A DNA stretch of 64,000 nucleotides, from NCBI GenBank assembly GCA_944472135.2, contig OX235270.1, forward strand, positions 85,445,168-85,509,167, read 5' to 3'. Under the pieces are notes generated by a model that saw only the letters and a program-made list of their open reading frames with translations, did not search any database and was not told the DNA's origin. The position numbers and the translations under genes were made by a program. The stretch's first letter is position 1. Every line of letters starts with the position of its first letter. The DNA is from Trichobilharzia regenti (Eukaryota; Platyhelminthes; Trematoda; Strigeidida; Schistosomatidae). Shown here in pieces: positions 28,621 through 41,989 of this stretch.

Positions 28621-31055
28621 GTTTGAAGCTCTATTTTCCTCTTGGGAAGTAAAGGGATCAAAACATATTTGCTACTGCTATCACTATTATTATTATTATT
28701 ATTATTATAACTGATGTTGAAATATCCTGCTTAGTTCTTCTTCTTCTTCTTCGGTCTGTCAGGCCAGTTAATACACTTAACTGCACATTTAATGAAGATA
28801 AAAGTAGTTCGAAAGAAGAAATATTCACCTGATGTACATTTACAAAATGAACAAAAGCTGATGGGAAAAATCTGCATAAGAAGCTTATATGAGAATTGCA
28901 ATGTTATTGATAAAAAATGATTACAAAATCGTAATAACACGTCAGACAATAAAATAAAGTGGTGACAAGAATATTACACTCATCATTATAAAGCTATTTA
29001 CACATAAAAATTTTATATAAACACTTCACCTTGTCTCAACTAGCGTTTTTCCATTTTGTTCACTTAGATTGGTTCACACTTATTACGCAATCATAATTAC
29101 CGTTTTTCAATCTACACCTACTTATCCTCTGCTAGATTACACTTCACATCGCGTGATGAATTTTCTAGAATATATACATCAGTATCTGATTGTTTTCATG
29201 AATTATTTCTAAAATATAAATACGGTTGACCAACTTTTGAAAATGATTCTTCGAAATTATTATTTGTTTCTATTATTTAAAACAATTAGTTGTCTTCATG
29301 AATTTAGATAAAGCAATAAGAAGACGTAATTTGTCTGAGTCGTGTGTAATGTATTTGCGCTCACAACACATTTCGAACATCACCTCTTAACTCTTTATTA
29401 ATTGCACATATATCTATTCCCATCACAATTCCGTGTGTGATCAGATTGTTCTAAATATATTGTTCTAAATTGTTCTAAATACACACCGAAGAAAACCCTT
29501 ACACAGTCAATAATGACTAGTCTATTGTAGTCATTACTTCAATGTGAATAATTAACCTTATTTCAAACATACTTTCGCATTCTGTAACAGTTTTGCTTCA
29601 TGTTTGAATAGAGTATTCACAGTTTCTATAAGTTTTACCTTTCTTAGTATTTCATTTTCAACAGAATTTACATCAGTCTGAGTTGATATACTCGTTAACT
29701 GGATTAAAATCAGTATCAACGAACCTTTAACTAATCAGATAAAGACAGGAGGACTATCTGCGTATATATGTGTGTTGTGTAACTGAAAGGAAACTAGGAG
29801 AATGTATTAAATGATACTATAAGTGAAATAATCATTCGTTACACTTGTATGCATCTATGAATAATACCGAATAATTTCAACAATGATATATTTTCACCCC
29901 ATTACTTACATTGGTTATTCAATTAATTAATTTTTGAGATTCGAAGAAGAGGTAATTGACTTCCACTGTTTTGTCAAATTATATATTTTTTTAAAAGTTC
30001 ATAAAATGCTGTTGACTCACCAGTTGGCGTTATTTATACTAAGGTAACAGTAGACATTAGTGTTCCACCCTATGCCTTCAGCTGTTTCTGGAATTTCGTT
30101 ACTATTATCCTGCTAATTTAAAACGTTATAAAAATTACTAAAAAGGTTAACGCAACTATGTTTGTGTCGTTTTTATGTCACCACTAATGGGATCTCGAAA
30201 GACTAACTAGTTTGCTAATCATTTAATCCAAGTCACTAGCTTATGCAAATAAATTTGACCTCAAATGAAAAGATTACCTAGCTCAAATAATCTACGTAGA
30301 CCTAGCCAACTGTGTACTTCAAGCTTGCAGCCAATCTTAGTAGCATGCACCGAGAAATTATAAGATAATTATTTTGTCTCTGTGTGAAGCATTCAGAACA
30401 GAGAGACTTGTTAAACAGTAAATTCGTTTAGTTCCAAGCGATAACCTAAATTACTTTAACCATGTTCAATTGATTAGGTTTTGAAATAGAATATAAATGA
30501 ATTAAACATGAAGCACCAGTGGACAAATAGCTTATACTCCAGATATTTGTCAGAAAGTAAAATCGCAATCAGTAAATTAATTAAATGAAGAAAACGAATT
30601 GATTTAATATATTTTTCTTTAATTGTTTCCATAGATATTGAATATTTCAAATTGAGCAACGCTGGACATTTCACTCTGTGGAGATACTCAATAGTAAAAT
30701 AACACTATTATGAGAAATGGGGAAGAAACTTGAAGCAAGCACATTTCTGGTAATTTCTCATCAAGTACCATGTGTGTAGGCTATTCAAAACAGAAATTTG
30801 ATATGACTGTGCCTAAAAAAGTTCGAGTTCAAATGTATGAACTTGTGGATATTGATAATAAATAAAGATAACATTATGCAGGTTCTTACATGGCTTAGGT
30901 ACTCGGACATTGTGAATGTGGAAAGAAAAGAGAGCTACTGTCTACTATCAGTTAGATAGTAATCTCGTTTCATATTAAGTTGTGAAATTAGGAATACAAT
31001 TTGTCATCCTAGGTGAATGCGCTAATGAAATAAAGATAATATTTATAATTATCCG
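28621..31055. other. AT-rich spacer with a (ATT)n run
   Basis: No gene or element recognised. A short ATT microsatellite lies at 28687-28708 and a CTT run at 28736-28752. Confidence 0.4.
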
Positions 31056-31379
31056 GTGTTACTAGTAATAAAAAGATATTGGGATCAGGAAAGTGCCAAA
31101 TTATTACAAAGCCTGGAAAGCAAAACTCGGAAAATGAGATTTCCTCTAAATCCTTGTTGGTATGTTTATAATTTATTAGATGCTGTCCTTGATAATGTAG
31201 ATTTGCAAGTATTATCCTTTGACATTAAGTTTTGTGATAACCATGTTACAATTAATCAGATGGAAATGCAAGTTTAGTTAGAAAACTTTATGCACAAACT
31301 GCAGGCTTGATACCTTTTTCAGCTGAGGCAGTTGAAAGTAATAAATGAACTCTCGTTGACTGTTGTTATAAATATATAT

Positions 31380-32583
31380 AAATAGCAAACGGAAACTAAA
31401 TAGCTTTATTAGCCAAGAAACATGGGGAAGCCTAGATGAGCTGAGAAAAAATGAGAATATAATAATTACTAAACCTGATAAAAGTTCTAAAGTAGTGAAC
31501 ATGAATAAAACAGAATGCTCAGATAAGACGAATAAAATACTCAGTGCTCACCGAAATTTTCAAGAAATTTCATCTTCCATTGATCCGACTGAAAAAGTTG
31601 AGAAACAATTAATTGAGTCGCTAAAAAGACATAAACAACAAAGTAGAATCAGAGAAGGTTTATATGCATTTTTAAAGCCTACTGGCATGGTTACGTCAAG
31701 ATTACATGAGCCATCAAAAGTGCACAAAAGTGGTTTACCAGTTCTACCAATACTGGACACGTGTAATTCCCCATATCACGCAACAGCAAAATGGTTAGTG
31801 AAGCTCCTGAAGCGTCTTCATATTGAATAAGTAAAACATAGCGTAAACGGTAGTTTTCAATTTGTGGGAAAAATAAGAAATCTTAATGTGAATGACAAGT
31901 TTATGATATCTTTTGATGGATCCTCCTTGTTCACCAAAGTACTATTGTTGAACATAGTGGATTTCATATGTGACGAGGTTACTAAGCGAAACATATACAT
32001 CGACATTTCTGTATCCTCCTTGAAAGAACTTATTTTAAGACATACAATGAATGTTCATTTCTTATTCAATAAAGAATATTATAGGCAAACGGATAGTGTA
32101 GCTATGGGTTCCCCATTAGGTCCAATCCTAGATGATTTTCTCCTCGCTAAGTTAGAGAATGGACTACTGAAAGGGGTAATTAATGAGTTGGAATTCTACT
32201 GCCAATATATGGATGATACATTTCTGGTTATGAGAAACGAGAATGGAGTAATGAAAATCCTCAAAACGTTTAATGATGCGCATTCAGCAATAAACTTTAC
32301 CATAGAGAAAGAAAGTAACGACAGTATGTCATTCCTTGACGTCTTCCTGGCGAGGAAAGAAGATGGCACACTAAGAAGGAGTGTTTGTAGGAAACCTAAA
32401 ACAGCAGGTCACTGCACTCATTTTTTGAGTTTTGCACCTTTGGAATATAAACGTAGCCTGGTAAAGTGTCTGATTCATAGAGGTAGGTTAATCTGTTCAG
32501 ACGAATGCTTCAATGAGGAGCTTAAGATTATTAGAGAATTACTTAGAAAAATGGTTATCTGGATAATTTTATTGAGAAAATAG
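31380..32583 (+). pseudogene. PLE-2 reverse transcriptase
   Basis: Two stretches lie in one frame, split by a TAA at 31828-31830. Before it: IIITKPDKSSKVV (the KADKG-like PLE motif), LYAFLKPTG, PSKVHKSGLPVLPI. After it: FISFDGSSLFT-like motif A, RQTDSVAMGSPLGPIL (motif B), and the CQYMDDTFLVM active site (YMDD). MSFLDVFLARK follows, then the thumb. Telomerase-like RT of the Penelope type, which would prime reverse transcription at the target. Stops make this copy inactive. Confidence 0.85.
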
Positions 32584-32590
32584 GAATTTA

Positions 32591-33198
32591 GTGCCTAGGA
32601 GAGTCAGTATGGCAACAGCTCCAAAAAACCATTTTTTCCCAAAACTCGAGTTCCTCGGTGACAACACCAGCGAAATAGTAACAAAATGCCTGAAGAATGC
32701 AGTTAGGAGAGCTTTCGATGCAGCAGATGAATGTCGTCTCTTCTCCACCACCCCTAATTTACGTTCGAGAAATAAGGACCAACTTTTACCTTCTCTATGT
32801 GTATCTTCCAGTTTGACTGCAGTTACAGAGCCAGCTACATCGCTAGTACAATTAAGCGGGTTCATCATCGTATTTCCGAACATCATCCAGAATGGTTAAG
32901 CAAGGGACAAACAAGATCTATTTGTAGCTCTATTTTAGCACAGTTTGTAGATAGTGAACATAAAGTTGGCGTTAATACTGCATTTAAAATTATTTGTCGC
33001 ATTCCTACTAATCTTAATTTTGCTTTACGAGTTTGTCTTCTACATACAACTGAAGCGATCGGAATCCACCTGAAGGAGCCGAACCTGTGTGTTCAGAAGA
33101 AATTTGTACAGCCATTTTTCTTACCTTGGCCATCGTTACATGAATGTGTAAACCGGACTAATTCGCTCCCCTTTCCCCTAAACCTTCAAAAATTATAA
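32591..33198 (+). pseudogene. PLE-2 GIY-YIG endonuclease region
   Basis: Two overlapping frames. The first (32591-32899) has the linker APKNHFFPKLEFLGD and NAVRRAFDAAD; the second (32797-33198) has CIFQFDCSYRASYIASTIKR, where an intact copy has a cysteine-rich CxYQFxCxCG..YIGR motif. The YIG glycine is Ala and the cysteines are partly lost, so the nuclease is dead. It ends with KKFVQPFFLPWP as in the other PLE copies. Confidence 0.8.
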
Positions 33199-33479
33199 TT
33201 GTCAGAATTGTTTTATTCTTGTTACTTCTTCAGCCTTAATGATATGTTATGTAATCAACCTGTGCACACACTTATTCTTTAATTACTCTTCGTTTTTCTA
33301 AAATTATGCACTATGCAATCCACCTGTTGTAACCATTCTTACTTTTTAACTATGTGGATTAATTTTCTTTGTTAACTATCGCACCCTTGAAATGTTGAGA
33401 CTTGCTAATTATTATTAACAAACATATCGCCATTTGATCGGTAAACTGTTGTGTATTGTAATAAAAATGCTATATATAT

Positions 33480-33530
33480 TAGAGTAGAGCCACAGATGAG
33501 AATCTAACTGAAAGTAAATATTTCTTCTTT
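33480..33530 (+). ncRNA. Mutated hammerhead-like remnant of PLE-2
   Basis: Homologous in place and sequence to 25532-25575, but the core reads CAGATGA (33493-33499) for CTGATGA, and stem II and stem I pairing are lost. GAAA is kept at 33510-33513. It should not cleave. Confidence 0.5.
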
Positions 33531-33540
33531 CAGTCATTCT

Positions 33541-34924
33541 GATTTCTTAAAAATATTGTCGTTGTATCTGGGTTGAGAGTGAAAGTGATGGCAGAGAAAC
33601 AGAGTGGACAGTTGCTAAATTTAAAAAATAATTTATCTCAGCTACCCTGCTCATAATTAAAAACTGAAGGCGTTCAGGCCAAGAGAACTGTACTGAAACC
33701 CCGTTTAGTATGGTGGAACCTGGTATTTCACATATATTAGATTGGTTAGTGTAGACCTCTTTGTGGAACGTTCTGTCCCTTTCTTATCACCTTGTAAGTT
33801 CCCAAAGGATTAATATTCAGCCTTTCAAGCCATTCTGCCCGAGTAACTGTCTCTGTAGGAACACAGACGGTGGCAAGACATTGCAGTTTCTCCATCACTA
33901 GTATCAAGATTATCCAACAGCTGGCGGGTTTTCACACACAGGGTTGTCGTAAAGAAAGTTTTAATTATTAGTTTTCTGATGCTCAGCGCCAGTGGTTCAA
34001 CATTTAAACCACAGGGAGCTATTAGACAAACTCATTTTTTATAAAATAGGGCTTTATTAAATTTTATTTCTACTAGTTGTTGTCGTATAACAGTGTCTTT
34101 AGAGTCCTCACTGCATCATTCAAAATAACAGCTGTGAAAACAGCCACAACCTGAAGTATTAAAACCCTGGTCAGATTTTATAATCAACACATGGCATCTT
34201 ACGAAAAATGATCCGCTTAATTCTACTATATAATCTCTCTCTGGTGTCAAAATAAGATATCACAAACGATAATCGGCCCCTACCATCAAAGTAATTTTTA
34301 ACTGGGATCATATTTCGAAGGAGCGATCAAGAGCAATTAAATTGAGCAAATCAAAATGTGAGACATTCTTCACAGGATAAAGACAGGACAAATATCAAGA
34401 TAATTATTTATTACACACATCAGACTGCCCAGGTGTTGTAAAAGCATCACATTAGAAACCAGCATAAACTATTTCCCCTCATAGTATCCTCATTTTCGCT
34501 ATCACAACAGTATATCAATCCAATTAGTCTCAGAACTCAAAACATTAAGAAGTTTTGTACCGGATATATTTGAATTTACATGTTCTGCAGGGGTTCACAG
34601 GTGACTTCAGTTAACTAACTCCTTAGTGTTTCATAGTACCCAGCAATTTACAAGAACAGGAACATAAAAATTCAGTCGAGGCAAAACTACCAGATACTAA
34701 AGGAAGTTTTATGAGGATACTGTTTTGAATTCGGTCACACACACACAAACTATAGCAACGCATAATGCTAATTTTCAACAGATGTCCCAGCATTTACAAG
34801 AAGACGACTCTTTTCCTCCCTCAAAAATGGAAGAGACGACTTGTGGCCCTGGTGGATGCATTTTGCGCTTCTGTATTCTCTGTAACATCGAATTGATTAC
34901 AGACTATATAGATTTAACCTGTCC
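33541..34924. other. Spacer, no gene recognised
   Basis: No element signature identified; frames are short. Confidence 0.4.
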
Positions 34925-35655
34925 GAAGCCTGAGAAAAGAGGGAGGAGTGAGCTCGCAGGTAGAAAAACTACACCACAAAATAAATCAAACTGCAACAGA
35001 AACTTCAACACACACGAAAAAAGATATGTCCCGCTGGAATAGGATTGGCGAAATAACACTTTGACACATAAAGGCCTTCGAGGAGTCAGACAGTCGATGC
35101 GTCATCTCCTCTGGACAAAAGCAAAATTAAGAATGGAGACGTGGAATGTTCACACAATGCACGAATCTGGGTGTGCTGTTCAGGTGGTCGAAGAAATGAG
35201 GAGATGTGGCGTAGAAGTGTTCGAAATCTGCGAGAGCAGATGGAATGCATGTGGACGATGGAAATTGTCAACTGGAGAGTCAGTAATTTACTCCGCTCAC
35301 CCAGGCGACAACCACCAGCACACTGAAACAGTGAGTGGCTATCACAATGTCTCCCTTGTCAGGCTAGGCTCTGATGCAGTGGAAACCATTCTCCTCCCAC
35401 AGGATTCGGACAGCAAGATTCAACTGAGAAGGAAGGAAGGAGAGGAGGAGGAGGGAAAGAAGGAAGTGGGCTTGTAATCATCCAATGCCAAACATAGTGC
35501 CACAAGCCACTCGGAAGAAGAGAGGAAGGAAGACACCTATGGACAACTGCAAATGAAGAGCCTGCTAGAGAGGACTGAACGGAACTGGCTATTATGTAGA
35601 TGTTCTGTTGAAGCCCTGTTTTCTAGCCGGAACCTAAGGGAACAATAATCATAAT
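34925..35655 (+). pseudogene. RTE LINE, endonuclease start joined to 3' end
   Basis: Untranslated leader, then the start of an apurinic-type endonuclease (frame 35061-35477): METWNVHTMHESG (the WNVRTM motif of RTE elements), EEMRRCGVEVFEICESRW and TGESVIYSAHPG. After 35540 the sequence jumps to the LINE 3' end (CTGTTGAAGCCCTGTTTTCT, AGCCGGAACCTAAGGGAACAATAAT). About 3 kb with the rest of the endonuclease and the RT are missing. Bases 35012-35540 are identical to 40692-41220. Confidence 0.78.
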
Positions 35656-37063
35656 AATGGGTCCTATTAGCTGAAGTAATTACCATTCGAATAGAGAAGT
35701 AAGGCTTTAGAGTTTGTTTAAATTATAAATGTAAGATATCTGAAAGAATATCAGAAGAATATTTTCACATCTACTGGGAAATCGTCTTCTGTTTTGTAAA
35801 CGTCTTTCTCTTCACTGATAATAGTCATATGATTGTGAAAATCACATACTTTCACGCTTCACCAGTTCTACTGCTTATATTGATGGGGATTAGTTTATTT
35901 TTCCGTATTGGTTTCCGCTTATCTGATTGGCTGAGCAAGAGATGTTGTAAGCCATGCTGGAGAATTTTCTGCCATGGTAGCAGTGCGGCGTATGATCCTA
36001 ATAAAAATTTACAGATAGTGGATTTTGCATGTGGTTTCTTATGCAAGAATCAGGAATAGCAGAGGGGCAGATTAAGTTACGAAGGAGGGAAGGTTTTTTT
36101 ATTTTTATAATTTTTCCTGCTAATAATTTATGTTAGAAAGTGATTTAAGTATACTTATGCATGAAGTCAATACAACAGAACCGTCAAAGGAAAACATAAT
36201 GTGATATTCAATAACTCAAGCACTCATAGTTCGGTGATTAACTCTTGAAGCTTCAAATAGCAAAAAGATGTTAAACTCAATGTAGCATAAACTCCGATTT
36301 TTAATCAACTGTGCAGAATAAATTTACGTAAACTTTCACACAAAAGCCATATTATTCACTAATTTCCTAGCTGTAGTGAATATAGTGAGAAAGATAGAAC
36401 TACTTCAAATAGTAATATGTAGAGGAATTTTTTAAACTTCTGTTCCATACTCTGTTTATCGTTAATTTACCAAAACCTAAGCAAATAGACTTGTATAGTC
36501 TCTCTTGAGTCATCAGGATGCTTTGGTTAGGCATAGAATGTGACATTACTTCCCGTTGCAAAAGTAGAGATTGTCCAGTCTGTTTGGTTCTACAGAAGTG
36601 TTAATGTTTTTAGAATTTTTTCCAGATACTTTATAATCTTCTAAAGATTACTGCTTCTAACGAAGTTCATTGTTCCGTTTATACTTAGTCTGTGTATTCA
36701 GTAAATAAGATATGACTGTTTTCAACAAAGTTTGATAATTTCTTATCGATCCATAGACTAAAAAATTGACTTATGCAGGTGATAATGGCTCACAAGATTG
36801 AAATCAGTGGTTTATCACACTCAAATGATCACAGCTTCGAAACTATACACTAATCATTTTAAAAAACGTGAAGAAAATGATGCTGTTGTTTAACAGTGCA
36901 ACAAGTTGATAAAATTAAAACAGGCCTAAAAGTTAGTTAATAACAATGAAACTTGCATATTCTCCTAACACTCATCCGATGATTCCAGTTTTGAGTACTA
37001 CCTTGTAATCTGAAGAATTAATCAAGCATGACGACTAAGCGAAGCTCATGAATTTAATTTCAG

Positions 37064-37095
<32 letters not shown>

Positions 37096-37744
37096 AGGCA
37101 AGTACTTTAGGATTAGAGGTAAACTACTCATAATCTTTGTCAAATATGTACTAATTTTAATCGTAGACAGCGGTGAGAAAGACAGTTTGGAGAGATTAAT
37201 ATTCCCACATTGTTTTACACTGTTCAAGTGGTTAATCCGTTTGACTGCTGTTCGAGCAATGTTGATATTTAAAAAAGTAGGACACCGTGAAAAGTAGAGT
37301 CAAAGACTTATTTCTATTTAAAGAAAAAATAAACCACTTTAAACGAAAGGTTTATTGAAAAAGTTGAAGTCTACAGCAAAGCAGTCTTGTTGTAAATAAA
37401 GTATCAAATGTTTTTGCATATTTGTTTAGAATAGAGAAAGACGAATGACTTGATAAATAATTCCCTTTTTTTGAATGAGCTAGGAAAAATCGGTGCAATT
37501 AAATAAACAACTTAGGGATATTATCTATCTAAACAAAGTATTTGCCATATCCTTTGTAAGAAAGTGCAATACGAATCTATGTCAGAGAGGAGACCTTTGA
37601 GAAACAAGGATCGCCGAACTGAAGACTCATCCTAGTTTTTTTAGTTTAGAAATAGATTTTTGAATGTGTCCTCTGAATTGCTTGAAAAATATACGAATTT
37701 CAGACTAGTAATAAAACAACTACAGTTATCAGTTCCATGTAGAA
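35656..37744. other. AT-rich spacer with a (TA)n run
   Basis: No gene recognised; a TA dinucleotide run lies at about 37064-37092. A 76-codon frame at 35829-36059 has a hydrophobic start but no known relatives that I recognise. Confidence 0.4.
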
Positions 37745-37960
37745 TATAGAGCTCCAGTGGCACATCTTTATTTCACTCTGTCCTTTTTAGCTGCCTCCAC
37801 GACTGTCACTAAGCCTTCATTTAATCCTCCACGTCACATATGATTGCACAATTCATTGTTTCCAATTCGGCCCGATGAAGTTAAGATGACCAGTCGGTTG
37901 CCATTCAATACTATGTTCGATGATGATGCGTAGCTTTACAACTCCATCGGCATATGATTC
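37745..37960 (-). repeat. RTE LINE 3'-end fragment
   Basis: AGAGCTCCAGTGGCACATC, TTTAGCTGCCTCCACGA and CCTCCACGTCACATATG resemble the minus-strand LINE 3' end at 48170-48290. Too short for coding evidence. Confidence 0.45.
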
Positions 37961-38406
37961 GCTTTCTCTGGATCCACTTTGTTCTGACTGCATTTAATTG
38001 GCACTATTTATTGTCAACTGTTTTGACAAACTCTGGAATACTAGAACATGCTTGTTTTTTTTATGATAAAATTCATTCACCATAGAAAAAATATTCTGTT
38101 GTAAACGTCGGGGAAATAGAGTTAACTCGGAATAATTCTCGAATCTCAGACAATGCAGATCCTCTTCATAATACCAAGGGTTGGTAAAATGTAGGCTGAC
38201 TCATATTTATAGCATTAATTCTTATGAATACGAGTAACAGAATACAAAATGAATTAGTCAGTCTTTTAAAAAACTGATCCCTTTTGTCGTTCGCTCTTCG
38301 TGTATCAGTGCTATATAGTTTTGTAAGCCAATATAAATATATTAGTTGTTACGTAGGTGTAATTTGTACTTCTTACAAAACAAAAAACAAAGTAAGCTAT
38401 TTTTTG
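37961..38406. other. No feature seen
   Basis: AT-rich, no frame or repeat recognised. Confidence 0.4.
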
Positions 38407-38583
38407 ATTACAGCTTGATTCCACACCGTATTTTTGGCACAGGCATGGAATTTTCAACATGTGATATCGGTAGCCTAAATTTCGCATGTCGACCATAGAT
38501 ATCAGGTGTGCGTCGGGAGAGGATCGAACTCTGGACCATGTGTATGGTCAGCGAGAGTCCTAACCGCTGTGCCACCGACGCAC
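38407..38583 (-). mobile_element. tRNA-derived SINE, copy B
   Basis: Minus-strand copy of the family at 49261-49450: tRNA-like head at 38583-38505 (GTGCGTCGGTGGCACAGCGG, GTTCGATCC), body to 38407 with TGATATCGGTAGCC. A few mutations, including a changed A box. Confidence 0.8.
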
Positions 38584-39615
38584 AAAGCCGTCTGGAGACA
38601 AAGTGTTTTCCAAGGCTAGGAAAACCACACTTTGTGAAAATAATTTCCATATGCAAACATATTTTTTCTACTGCTTAATTGACATTCCTAGTATATAGAA
38701 ACAGTACAGCGATTTCATCAACTATCAATCTTTTTAAGGTGAACATCATATTTGCTGAATTAGTTTACTCACTGAGTTTCTACACCAATATGCAGCGTTT
38801 AAAGTTTACATACTATCTTGATTTATGCTTGCCAAGTCAGTTCATTTACTCAGTTTCGCGAATTTCCATAGATTATTTGTCTACCAAAGTAATAGTTCCC
38901 TTCAGGATTATCACTGAGCCACTAGTATTGTGATATTACTTCAATGTCGTTGTTATGTCTACTGTTTGTAGGCTTTCAAATGGGCATTTCGAAATATATG
39001 TCTCATCCCATAATGTAAATGATAGAATGCTCCGAAACCAAAAAATAATACTATGGCCAAGTAGTCGTTTGAATAACTCTGTGGAGTTTAAGACGACGTA
39101 TAGTTGCTTCAGGTGTAAACAGGAACCCCAGCTTTCTTTTAGATTGTTTTACGTGTACCTAATGAGGCTTAAATGAGAGGAAGTGAGTGCTGTTGCAGGC
39201 CAATATAGAAAAAACAGTATATTCTTGACGAAATTAACATTTTGTTTATATAACTCATTTTTAATTATAACGAATGAAGAAATTTCGTCTAGTTATAGTA
39301 CGCTGAATAACTTCATTTGAGTAACTATGCTGCTTAACAAAATAACAATATCCTGGGGTAGTCGTTTATCGCCTATTTCTAGCTTAATTAAGTATATTTT
39401 AAAATTGTGACTAGACTAATTCTATTCGACGCAACCTTTTGAAAGGAAAAGATAATGACAGTTTTGATGTAATCAATTAGTCGGCTCTCTACCTTAAAAG
39501 AATAATAAAGAGAGAAATTCTATTAAGATATATTGTGAGGTGAAAATTAAGCACTCACTTCGTTTTCCTATTACGAAAATATTGTGAATAACTGCAGTGT
39601 GAATAAATGTATATC
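38584..39615. other. AT-rich spacer, no feature seen
   Basis: No gene or element recognised. Bases 39612-39615 (TATC) are the left target duplication of the next feature. Confidence 0.4.
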
Positions 39616-39928
39616 TGTGGTGAGATATGGCTGTTAGCCAAAATCAGTGGATAGTAATTTACGTCAGTGTTTATGTCCCCAGTATTGGTTGTGAGAAAAA
39701 TGAGAACAAAGGCTTTGTGTAGGCGGATAGAGTTAACAAATAGATAATCTGACATTCAAGAAACAGTCACAAAGAGATGCAAGGTTAACTTTCTGTGAGA
39801 AACAACCAATCAGAGGACTGTATTTTTCTGCTAACAATAATGTATAATGTGTACATGAAAATCTATAAATATTTGTTGATTTCCCTAATAAACGATCTGT
39901 TGCCTGGCCTTTGTCTTCTGTTGTTACA
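39616..39928 (+). repeat. Solo LTR of the Gypsy-1 family
   Basis: 313 bp, TGTGGTGAGATA to GTTGTTACA, alignable with the reverse complement of the LTR at 15811-16085 (GACATTCAAGAAACAGTCAC, AGAAACAACCAAT, the TTAATAAA-like and CTTCTGTTGTTACA end). It is flanked by TATC at 39612-39615 and 39929-39932. Diverged, hence an old insertion reduced by LTR-LTR recombination. Confidence 0.83.
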
Positions 39929-40049
39929 TATCAACATCGTTAATTATCCTTATGGAAGGATATACTTCAATTGTTCATTTATATTTTCAAGGATCAGCTT
40001 CTTGGGATATGATTTGTTAGAAGTTTGACCACCAAGTGATATAAGTTAT

Positions 40050-40156
40050 GTCGTCCTAGTTTAGGACTTATTATCGGCACTCCCCTACCGGGATTTAAAC
40101 CCAGGGTCTCACAGTTACAAGGTAAGCTCATAAACCAGTCAACCACTGGGACCCGA
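40050..40156 (-). mobile_element. Decayed hammerhead SINE
   Basis: Minus-strand remnant of the family at 43816-43990: GGTCGGGTCCCAGTGGTTGA head at 40156, GGGTTTAAATCCCGG B box, then AAGTCCTAAACTAGGACGA where stem II is kept but the CTGANGA core is lost. Confidence 0.65.
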
Positions 40157-40569
40157 CCTAATCACCCATGAATTCTTACATCTACGGATTCTTGATTTTA
40201 GCACGGGCATAATTTTTTGTAGATTCTACTAGTAAGACCAATGACTGAATGTTTACATGACCTAGCGTTTAGATCAGATTACTGAATACATACTCTGTGC
40301 TAGTCCCCAAAGATTTATAGTAAATTCCAGTTAAATTACACCCACAGCGTTACGCGATGAACAACAAACTCTCAGATGTCGAAAAATATAATCAATACAC
40401 TATAGGCACATAATGAAAACTTTTAAAAATGGGAATGAAACGTTCAGACTCATGTACACCAGTAAGAGCAAAAATGGCATTTGACCAGGACAAAAGAGCT
40501 ATCACATTATTCTAATGGCCCAATTATTCTTTAAAACCTCTCATAGTTTATTAGCTCACTGGTTTCCTA

Positions 40570-41480
40570 GAAGGTTCAAAGCCCAGGAAAAGAGGGCAGG
40601 CTGGGCTAGCGGGTAGCAAACCTACACCAAAAAAACAGTCAAACTGCATCAGAAACTTCAACAAACAAGAGAAATATCAGAAACACAGAAAACACGAAAA
40701 AAGATATGTCCCGCTGGAATAGGATTGGCGAAATAACACTTTGACACATAAAGGCCTTCGAGGAGTCAGACAGTCGATGCGTCATCTCCTCTGGACAAAA
40801 GCAAAATTAAGAATGGAGACGTGGAATGTTCACACAATGCACGAATCTGGGTGTGCTGTTCAGGTGGTCGAAGAAATGAGGAGATGTGGCGTAGAAGTGT
40901 TCGAAATCTGCGAGAGCAGATGGAATGCATGTGGACGATGGAAATTGTCAACTGGAGAGTCAGTAATTTACTCCGCTCACCCAGGCGACAACCACCAGCA
41001 CACTGAAACAGTGAGTGGCTATCACAATGTCTCCCTTGTCAGGCTAGGCTCTGATGCAGTGGAAACCATTCTCCTCCCACAGGATTCGGACAGCAAGATT
41101 CAACTGAGAAGGAAGGAAGGAGAGGAGGAGGAGGGAAAGAAGGAAGTGGGCTTGTAATCATCCAATGCCAAACATAGTGCCACAAGCCACTCGGAAGAAG
41201 AGAGGAAGGAAGACACCTATAGACTACTGCAAACAGCAAAGGACAACATCCCAAATGGCGACATCGAAATTCTAATGGATGACATGAATGCAAGTCGAAC
41301 TGGTAGCAGACAATACATAAGGAGAACTAATCATGGGTTGAGAGGCTCTCACTCGATGAAATCAATGAGAACAGACAACTGTTCACAGACTTCGGCGCCT
41401 TCAATGATTTGACAGCCGGAAAAGGAGAAGCTGAATTCAATTTAGGCTGCACTGATGCGACTTTGACAACAGAAGGCAAG
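40570..41480 (+). pseudogene. RTE LINE endonuclease region
   Basis: Leader, then the same endonuclease start as 35061-35477 (frame 40741-41157), continuing further here. Translated pieces NGDIEILMDDMNASRTGS (the catalytic GDFNA-like motif, here DDMNA) and NHGLRG follow with frameshifts. It would cut target DNA to prime reverse transcription if intact. The RT of probably the same element follows at 41990-43525. Bases 40692-41220 duplicate 35012-35540 exactly. Confidence 0.78.
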
Positions 41481-41989
41481 ACACGGAGGCCATGGTATAT
41501 TTCTTATTAACTAAACAGCTGTTTATACATCTAGAGTTTATATTCTTTAACCAATCACTGAACATATGATTCTGGTTTACGTCAAACGACAAAAAATAGA
41601 ATGTTCAGATGTACATTGTATTCCATTGCCCTTTTAGTACTGGACTGCGGGAACATCTAAGAAAAACAATACATTGGCACACATTGTCTGTATGGCACCT
41701 CCACAAGAGACGTGAAAAAAAGTGTTTAGAAAGAAAAAATTCAGTTCTATGACAGTATCGCATCTGAAGCGGAACACGTATGCAGGTAGGCAGGCTGGCT
41801 GGAGATGAGAGACCTCAGAAGACTATATCAGATAACCAGGTCTCTATCCAGTACGAGATAAAGGCAGGTGAAATCAATAAGAGATACTTGAGGGAACCTG
41901 ATTACTAAAAGGAAGCGACACAGAACACAATGCACTGATTTTTTTTAAAGGACTCTTGAATCGACTAACATCAGCAGCAACTCGCCCAT
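41481..41989 (+). other. LINE-internal degenerate stretch
   Basis: Lies between recognisable endonuclease and RT parts. Frames are broken; I can only infer that it is the decayed linker of the same LINE. Confidence 0.35.

Larger units (their letters stand above)
31056..33540 (+). mobile_element. PLE-2: decayed Penelope-like element
   Basis: Order: N-terminal piece (31056-31277), RT (about 31380-32583), GIY-YIG region (32591-33198), then a 3' end that matches the PLE-1 3' end including a mutated hammerhead-like motif at 33480-33530. Several stops and shifts break the frame. Same family as PLE-1 and, more distantly, PLE-3. Confidence 0.8.

Noticed and set aside
35829..36059. Small membrane protein gene
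   Set aside because: 76 codons, hydrophobic start, but no relatives recognised, no splice or promoter evidence and surrounded by non-coding AT-rich DNA.
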